64,000 nt of DNA from Megalonaias nervosa. Taxonomy: Eukaryota > Mollusca > Bivalvia > Unionida > Unionidae. A program made the translations under genes and the position numbers. Under the pieces are notes generated by a model, which was not told where the DNA came from, did no database searches, and worked only from the letters and a program-made list of their open reading frames with translations. Where the stretch lies: contig JAECUM010004381.1 of NCBI GenBank assembly GCA_016617855.1, forward strand, positions 1 to 64,000, in the 5' to 3' direction. Position 1 is the stretch's first letter; every line of letters starts with the position of its first letter. Positions 56,525 through 64,000 of this stretch are shown here, in pieces.

Positions 56525-58230
56525 AAAATAAAAAATTCTAGTAATGTGTGAAAATATCTGAGTGGACTAAATTCCAAAAAGTCACCAGTTTCTCTCAGTA
56601 ACATCGATATAAGTCATACAGTGACTTTTATGCAGGGTATTATAGATTCATTCAGCAAGTATTTTAGTAGTGTCAGAGAAAAAGTGAAAACTTTGATCCT
56701 ACTTTTCTAAATGAGAACCTAAAAATAATGAACCATTTACATTGGAATGTAGTTTATATGCAGTTTACATGCAGTTTACAAAACACTGGAAACATGTTAG
56801 CAAGGCTTCAGGATTAGATGGAACTACTCTCAGAATACTTGACTTGTCTGTACCTGTGTTAACCAAGTAAATTACTGGAATAATCAATGCCAGTATTGGA
56901 ACAAATGAATATAGTATCATGACCTCCTTAAAATTGCAAAAGTGACACCTATTCTTAGGAAAGGTGACAGGGAAATCCCCCAAAAATTACAGATCGAATC
57001 CTATCCTACCTATTCTTTCTAAAGTAATAGAACATATTGCAAATTCTGTATATTCTTATTCAGAAGGAATAGTCAGGATTTTGACATTGACACTTATGTC
57101 AAACAATAATGGAGTGAAATGAATAAACGAAACCTAACTAGGATTGTTTATTTGGAATTTAAATACATGAGCTATTCCATCTTAATTTCAAAAATGAAAT
57201 ACTACAAGTCTCATGACAACACTTTCCATTGGTTGGCTTCATAGCTTCAAGAGAGAACACAGCAAATGTGCATAGGAAGATCAGCATTGCAAATACAAAA
57301 AGTATCAAAACCAGATATCCCCAAGAATCAGTCCTTGGACCTCTATTATATGTGTCACATAAATGATATGGATGTAAATGGAAATAAAATAAAATGAATG
57401 CTGATAACAAATTCATAATGACAGGCACAGTTAGGCAAAACACATTTAGATTTCACCCTAAAAGGATTATAAATTGAGAATGTATCAGGTTTAAAAACAT
57501 TTTGGTGTTCATGTGGACAGATTTCTACAATGGAATGACGAAGTATATAAAGTTTTATATTCAGACATTATCTTACTAAGATAAATAAATATCTTCCTGT
57601 GGAAACAAAGGTTCTCTGTTATAATGCTTATATTTTGCCCCTTTTAGACTATTGTGTTGGTATTGGAGAAATTGTTCCAAGAACAATATTGACACGCTTT
57701 CACGTCTACAAAAAAGAGCAGCTCAAATTATACTTTCAAAACCACTTGATGTACCAAGCAAGCCACTCTTCCATGAATTGAAATATATGGATTTATCAGG
57801 AAGGATTTATTACCAAAAAAACATTTTACTGTATATTTCTTCAAGGAATTTCTCCACAATGTCTTGAGGAATTATTCATAACAAATGCATCAGAATATGA
57901 TTAAGATCTGTTCATGATGGGAATTTTTGACTTCAAATTTAAGCCCGAGTTGGAAGCCTTCAAAAAGCCTTTGCAATATTATATACTTTTTTGTATGAAA
58001 TAGTATTCTTCAAAACATCCAAAAGAGTGATAACCTGAAGTTAGTTAAAGAAAAGTGTTTTTCTTAGGTTTATCAGCATGTGATTTTTGTCATTAATACA
58101 CAGACACTGCATTATGATGTAAATATTATATACATTTTTTCCACATTTAAGCAGAATGCCTTAATGGAGGGCGGTTTGATACAAAATGAGTTACCTTATA
58201 TAAATAAATAAATTATTATTATTATTATTA
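56525..58230 (+). pseudogene. CR1/Jockey-like LINE, 3' part, heavily decayed
   Basis: Reverse transcriptase pieces appear in order and in changing frames: FIDSFSKYFSS (~56648); AKVTPILRKGDREIPQ (~56940) followed by traces of NYRPIS; PQESVLGPLLYVSHINDMDV (~57320, with the usual G of the PQGSVLGP box as E); VLCYNAYILPLLDYCVG (~57608); RLQKRAAQIILSKPLDVPSK (~57700). A 3' UTR ends in TATAAATAAATAAATTATTATT. The catalytic xADD region is decayed (near 57390, as MNADNKF). The element is inserted inside F3. Clade assignment is by general resemblance only. Confidence 0.8.
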
Positions 58231-58255
58231 TTGTTGTTGTTGTTGTTGTTGTTGA
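58203..58255. repeat. (TTA)n/(TTG)n microsatellite at the LINE tail
   Basis: ATAAATAAATAAATTATTATT passes into (TTG)n. The first part is probably the LINE tail and the second a microsatellite grown from it. Confidence 0.85.
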
Positions 58256-58640
58256 CATTGGTTTTCAGAGAAAAAATTTATATAAATTCTTACACTTGGT
58301 CCTTCATGAAAATGGTGTTATTAGACCTCCATTATGGCTGTTATGGTAGCTTTCTTGAAATCATTGTTATAGCCACTCTTCAGAATATGCAGTTGCTCCC
58401 AAATGAAAATGGTGACCTCCAGTTGACCTCCAGTTATGATGGCCAGGACAAAAATCTTGTTATAGTTATACTGCTCTGTAACAACTTGGGTATTCCACTA
58501 AAAGACTTTTTATGATATATAGTTTGTCTTACATGAAAATGGTGCTGGTAAGATCTCCAGTATCACTGCCATGGTAGTACATCATTTTGAAAAGCTTTTT
58601 ATAGCCACTTCTTCTGAATAGATTGTCATGTAGACATTGA
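58256..58640. repeat. F3 repeat continuing beyond the LINE
   Basis: CCTTCATGAAAATGGTGTTA, CCTCCATTATGGCTG and similar F3 phrases resume directly after the LINE tail. Confidence 0.7.
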
Positions 58641-58899
58641 TGGCCATATGAACATCTTGCTATGTCAGCTTCTCTTGCATTAATATTGGGTTTTCGCTGA
58701 AACACCTCTTGCATTATAAAATTACTGCAGAATGAAACTTGGTCCACAAACATATCTTCACTTTTGCAAAGAAATTTTGAAAACCGGACCTGATTGACCT
58801 TGGGGTCATGTTTGTGGTTATTGTTTGCATTTTTGTAATTTATTGAGCTTATAAACACAGTGACTGGTACATACACAAAGTAAATTTAAATCAGACCTT

Positions 58900-60240
58900 G
58901 TTTTTAATTGAATTCCTTTAAATAAGTTGATAGTCCTTACATGGACATTACTTTAAGGTCAAAGGTCTTCATTGAGGTTTTTAGTTTGGTAGTAAACATG
59001 AAGATACAAAAAGTATGAATTGACTTTTGTCCTTTGACCCAGTTTGTGGATATATCTGAACACCTTGGATGACATCATTACAGTATACTTGTTTTTTTTT
59101 CTTCAAAATAGCTTATTTAAATTAATTCTGTACATGATCTGACCATGCAAACTGTCATTGACTGAGCTTACCAAGACCAGTTTCTATTAGATATTCAGTG
59201 TTACCTATATATTGCCAAATACATTGTAACAAATACCATGGATTATTAGAGTTTACAAGCAAAGTTCTTGATTGAATATAATACAAAAACATGGTTAGCT
59301 GTGATTTTTCCACTCGTCATACTCAGCTATTTTTGTAAAAAAAAAATCTGGAAAAATCAGAAATGGATGAGTGTTGATTTTAAACTAAAATCATGACAAG
59401 AAAAGACAGGATTTGACCAGACTATATATATTTTTATTAGCCCGTTGTAAATGTGAGCATACAAACTTAATACAGAAGTAGCAAATCAACTATGAAAATT
59501 TAAATGAAACATCTGTTGCCAGACAAGACTGGCAACTTATCAAGGCTCATAAATCATGCTTTCATTCAGAAATAGCAAGATATGCAAACCATACCATGTG
59601 AAGTGACAATCATTACAATGCTCATTTTAAAGAGGTTAATCTCTAAAGCTTATCATATTCAGTAAGATGGTGTGATGTACAATCCCAACAGAGTTCACTG
59701 TATCAGAAATATGTGAACTAAAATTAATTGTTTCACTTTTCTAACAAAAAAAATTTAATCAAACAAAGGACTAAATATAAAGATTATATATAGAGATGAA
59801 AATTTTTAAAAAGTTTTTTTTCCTGAATTGTCATAAAAATTTAAGAACTTTTTATTGATGTTGTAATGTGGCTTACATACTCATCTACAGTTAACCATGT
59901 TAGAAAGGCAGAATGAAGAAGAAAACATGCAAAACATCATTTTCCACCATGAAAATATAATACAATCTACATGTTCTGGATAGATATGTTTTATAAGTAC
60001 AGTATTTCCACTTGTGAAATATTTCCTTATAATAATTGCATATGTCTTCTCCACTAATGTTAATATGCAGATCCTGGCTTAATACAGTGCACCCCTATTA
60101 TAATGCTGCTCATGGGAGTTGTACAGCTTTATAGTGAGCCACCCTTATAATGAAATACATTATAAATGTACCCTATTGTATTTTACTACCACTTAATGAA
60201 ACGGTATCCACGATCATACCCACCTTGTAACAAAAAATGT
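58900..60240. other. Mixed anonymous and dispersed repeat
   Basis: 58920-59040 has a fragment of the 1-kb/60-kb repeat (AAGGTCAAAGGTCTTCATTG). ATACAGTGCACCCCTATTAT at 60083 and CACCCTTATAATGAAATACA at 60142 resemble the ends of the 62-kb inverted-repeat element. No gene is seen. Confidence 0.4.
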
Positions 60241-60329
60241 CTTATAATGTATTGTGAGGGAGTCTCTTCTGCATCATTCCTTTATTAATGATATACACAT
60301 AAGACAAAGAAGTTTGGGATATATCAGTA

Positions 60330-60990
60330 ATTGATTGATTAAGTGCATACAGACCTGGACCAAACAATTTGGACACCTTGAATTTTAGTAAGAAAGATGC
60401 ATATTTACTACTTGGAGTCAAAAGGTCAAAAGTAAAGGTCACTGTGATTACAAGAAGAAAAGTGGTTTCTGTACAAAAATTTCAGTTATCCACCATGTTC
60501 TTTGACATTAGTGGATAACTTACCCATTGGGTAAGAAAGAAGCCTTTTGATTTTAGGTTCAAACCATAAAAGGTCAAGGCCATTGTGATTGAAAGAAGGA
60601 AACTAGTTTTTGCAATGTAACTCTAGTCATAGACTACATACTTTGACCAACATTTGTGGAGGTCATGCACGTAATGTAGGGGTGAGCCTTTTAATTTTGG
60701 GGGTTTAAAAGTCAACAATGAGGGTCACAAAGAAAATTAAGGTTTTGCATCAATAACTTTAATTCATTCCAGAGCAAGTTCCTTTACCAAACTTGGCAGA
60801 TGGCTTGTATTTCCAGTAATAAATAAGCCAATAAATTCTGGGTTCTAAAGGTCACTGATTATGACCATGTTAAATATGAAAAGGAAATAATGGTTTCTGC
60901 AAATTAAGTTTAGTATGTCAAGTTCCTACATGAGGACTACTAAATGCAGGGCAGGCATATTGTGTGCTGTTAATGGTACTCTTGTTTAAG
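60330..60990. repeat. Dispersed repeat with ~140-bp sub-units (same family as 1005-1480)
   Basis: GGTCACTGTGATTACAAGAA, AGGTCAAGGCCATTGTGATT and TTTGTGGAGGTCATGCACGT are ordered as at 1.0-1.5 kb. Confidence 0.7.
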
Positions 60991-61801
60991 ATGTTTTGGA
61001 TTCTTACACACTTATTAAAAACATTTTGACATCATGTCTTAGTAGAGAAGCAACACATGGACCTAAAAGAATTCACTTTATCAACAATATTTGAATATTA
61101 TGAGAAAATAATCTTTGTTTTGAAGTTTGAACAAGTTATTCGAATTGTGAAATAATGTGCCAAATGTGTTTTAAGCGCTACAGGGTCTGCACTAGTTGCC
61201 ACATGGAACCGGTTACTGCATGATTGTCATATATTGTTGACTTGTTACAGTATTTTGAAATGGGAGAGGAAGAAATTAACATGTAACATACATTTCGTCT
61301 CTGCAGCTAAAAAAACTATTGCATAAGTGTTGCATTGAAAAGAAAGAAAATCAAAGCATAGTTATATCTTACAGAACCTTACATCTGATATTTCATTTCT
61401 TGTATTCATGGGCAGGTGTGATTCTACAGTTAAAGTTGAATGAAGATTTGCACCAATTACATTGTGATAAAAATGGTAACTCTATCTGTCTTTACTGAAA
61501 TTGAGTCACTTTTATGCAGGGTAGAAGGATCTTATTTAAAATTATTATTAAACTTCTCTTATAAATTTAATAAACTAAAATGACAAATTGAGTATGTTTA
61601 ATTATATAGTTTTAATGGTATCCTGTTGCAAACAAGTCTCTGAATTTTGACAAAACTTGACTGTTGAGACTTGCTATTTCTGGAGAGAAGTGGGAAGTGA
61701 TACTTTTTTTGTTGCATACATCTTCACTGAGAGGTACAGCAGCTTTGTCAATACCATGAAAGCAAGTTCACCTAACACACGTTTTCTTTTTGCAATTACA
61801 G
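60991..61801. other. Anonymous stretch, probable intron
   Basis: No repeat or gene is identified. It ends in the acceptor of the candidate exon at 61802. Confidence 0.35.
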
Positions 61802-61847
61802 AGTGGCAGAATACGAGAACCTGAAACAGCATCTTATGAACTTGAAG
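61802..61847 (+). CDS. Candidate 46-bp internal coding exon, unknown protein
   Basis: The acceptor TTTTCTTTTTGCAATTACAG and donor TTGAAG|GTTAGT bound 46 bp. Read as A|GTG GCA ... AAG it gives VAEYENLKQHLMNLK, a heptad-like, coiled-coil-style stretch entering in phase 2 and leaving in phase 0. Phase 2 entry fits the exit of 16432-16516 (AG+A = Arg). A second frame (SGRIREPETASYELE) is also open, so the phase is not certain. No family is recognised. Confidence 0.35.
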
Positions 61848-62041
61848 GTTAGTACTATAGTTAACTTGTGATGTGTATTGCATTGTTGACATTGTATACA
61901 ATGTAGGGCTTAATTGTAAGAACATACATATTTTATTAATTGTTGTTGGATAATTAGGAGAAGGTTGCACTGATATCAATTAAGTGTCAGTACATTCTTG
62001 TTAATTGTAGAAAGTGACTAAGGCACATGACATGATAGTCA

Positions 62042-63309
62042 CAGTAGTACCCCTCTTGAATGGCCCCCCACCGACCAGCGGCCACCCGCTTCTTACGGCC
62101 AGAATCCCATGGCACCGACGAGTTTGTATTCAAAAGTACCCATCAAGAATGGCCACCCCTCTAATGCGACCAGCAACCAACATATTAGTACAAAAATGTA
62201 AAATGTTCCCCTCATGAGCGGCCACTTTTTTTTCTCAAATGTATCCAGAACTGATAATTAATTCATATCGTGACATAAGGTAAGTAATCAGATTATCTCT
62301 ATCATCAATACATGTCTCCCAATGTCAAGTTTCCGTTACTGAAAAAAGTGTTGACTAAAGTACATGTAACACTAAGATTAATATTATATCATTGTCTATA
62401 AAAGCCGATGTTTACAGGAAATGGGCTCAACAATGTTGTGATTGAGTTTTGAGCTTCACACATCTGTCGAGTTCTTCTCTTTGATGATTACAACCGGACG
62501 TAATTGTCAAGATCATAACGGGGTCAGCATAGGCTTAAAATAGATTTATTGCATTAACACACACACACAGAAATTAACCTTGAACAAAATAGGGTACCAG
62601 ACAAAGACTGAAAAATCATGTGACAATACATTTATTGCTTCCTTTACGAAGAAGGCATTTTGTCCATTCTACAAAAGTTTCGTCTGCATAATTAAATCAC
62701 ATACAGTTAGCAACATCCGAATAAATCATTACCAAACATTAACATGTTGTCACATAAATGGAGACATATTATTTTAGAAGAAAGTTGGTTATTCTACTCG
62801 ACGACATCGGGTGAGGTGGGGAGGGGGACTTCCCAAACAATTTTATGTAGAAAAGACTCAAATAAAACAATTTTATGTTGAAAAAACTCGAATAAACAAT
62901 GTTGTAACTGATAAGGAAGTTATTCAGCAGCAGTGGGAAAATGGAGTAAAATGGAAAGAGAATTATGTATGTACCAAGATTTAAATGCCATTTTTGAATG
63001 GTTTTGCAGTGTGCATGACAACAATACCCACTCACATATCACGCTTACGCCAAGAATAAGAACTAATAATGTATATTCAGTTGAAATAAGTCTATTATTA
63101 TAACAAGAAGAATGTTTTAATAATTAATGTTACATTTAAACGAAGATATTAAAAGAAGATTTTAAATGCTTTGAAGTATGTAGCTTTCTTACTACATACA
63201 TTACATATACTTCTCACACAAAATTTAGTCCCCCTCTGGAAAGGCCATCCGTCTTATAAGGCCACTTTCCTGGTGCAGAAGGAGTGGCTGTATAAGAGGG
63301 AGACCACTG
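62042..63309. mobile_element. 1.27-kb element with terminal inverted repeats
   Basis: The left end CAGTAGTACCCCTCTTGAAT and the right end, read back as CAGTGGTCTCCCTCTTATAC, are imperfect inverted repeats. GGCC-rich sub-repeats follow inside each end (TGGCCACCC, AAGGCCA). No transposase is seen. Target duplication is not clear. Between about 62220 and 63220 the sequence is anonymous with a few CpGs. Confidence 0.5.
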
Positions 63310-63463
63310 TAAAATGAAATTCCATTCAACAAACCCTTACACAGTGAAGGTCCTTTGTATTCTATGCTGGATGTTCCGCCTCCCCCTCCCCCCAAATGTG
63401 TGTTTCCTATTGCACTGGTTTTAAAATTAGAGTAGGTAGTAAGTTTTTTGTTTTGTTTTAAAC

Positions 63464-63464
<1 letters not shown>

Positions 63465-63528
<64 letters not shown>
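63465..63528. repeat. (TA)n microsatellite
   Basis: An uninterrupted alternating AT tract of about 64 bp. Confidence 0.95.
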
Positions 63529-63532
<4 letters not shown>

Positions 63533-64000
63533 GATTAGTATGTATAATGTGCTAAGTACTTAAAGTACTGGGCAAAACAAGCTCAATTAGATACACAAAT
63601 CAGTTTTAGTATAAAAAAAAAATTTACCATGGGGGAAAAAATTGTAAGGGCTTGCAACAAAAAATGGGGACAATTGGCCAAACCAAAACACATATTATTT
63701 GCTTTTGTCCGGTGATGTCAGAGACTGAATAAACATTAAATAGTTATGGACAGATATTTCAAACTAGTTTCCTGGAAGAAATGATCTTCTGGATCAAACA
63801 GTCCATTATAATTTAGAATTCAGCAATTCAGTATTGACTGTTGCTTAACAAATGTTCTGTGTTCAGGCCATCTTGTTATAGATGATGTTTTGATTCCTTA
63901 CTTCATTTAGGGGTAGAAGGGTTTACAGGATTATCAGACTATACTGATACTTAATTTTTGGTGAACAGACTTTTGTTCCTTTGCCTTAACTCATTGTGTG
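63529..64000. other. Anonymous stretch to window end
   Basis: Nothing is recognised. Confidence 0.35.

Noticed and set aside
1..64000. CRISPR arrays, prophage, bacterial defence islands
   Set aside because: The tandem repeats lack the repeat-spacer structure, no associated genes exist, and introns, SINEs and LINEs show that the DNA is animal.

Overview
This window looks like a transposon-rich, AT-rich stretch of a metazoan genome, most probably a lophotrochozoan and perhaps a mollusc. The organism call is inference. It rests on a tRNA-derived SINE with an (AAC)n tail, DIRS-type tyrosine-recombinase retrotransposons, an APE-type LINE ending in a C2H2 finger, and dispersed tandem repeats of the kind common in bivalve and gastropod DNA. 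I see no bacterial-style genes, operons, CRISPR or intact tRNA/rRNA genes. Almost every long open frame belongs to a broken mobile element or a tandem repeat whose unit is a multiple of 3.

Layout. At 0-8 kb there are a diverged tandem repeat, a 139-bp duplication, a hairpin, a possible promoter with a first coding exon (3555-3584), and an array of alternating palindromes (7031-7242). At 8-17 kb there are a SINE with a perfect target duplication, a 1.5-kb element with terminal inverted repeats (10148-11692), a MITE, a block of ~110-150-bp dispersed repeats, and a candidate exon (16432-16516). At 17-21 kb there are a MITE carrying a minisatellite and a decayed DIRS element (about 17930-20870). 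At 21-41 kb there is mostly anonymous sequence with five SINEs, a candidate terminal exon (24411-24612), a 33/45-bp array and long TA tracts. At 41-48.7 kb there are a nearly full-length but dead LINE (minus strand), a second DIRS with an internal 35-bp expansion, and a LINE endonuclease fragment. At 49.4-51.1 kb lies a 48-bp satellite. At 52-58.6 kb there are a hAT MITE with an exact 8-bp target duplication, more SINEs, and a CR1/Jockey-like LINE nested in the dispersed repeat. At 58.6-64 kb there are dispersed repeats, a candidate exon (61802-61847), a 1.27-kb inverted-repeat element and a TA tract.

Host gene. A few plus-strand exon-like segments with good splice signals have compatible reading phases (7733-7746, 16432-16516, 61802-61847). 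They could be exons of one gene whose introns fill the window. I do not recognise the protein, and this model needs transcript evidence.

Most informative: several insertions can be reconstructed from exact target duplications, including a filled and an empty copy of one dispersed repeat. Catalytic residues of the LINE and of one DIRS appear lost through CpG-to-TpG changes. One tandem array carries an inverted unit that looks like a template switch. I found no convincing undescribed functional system; the closest to an unexplained pattern is the alternating palindrome array at 7 kb.
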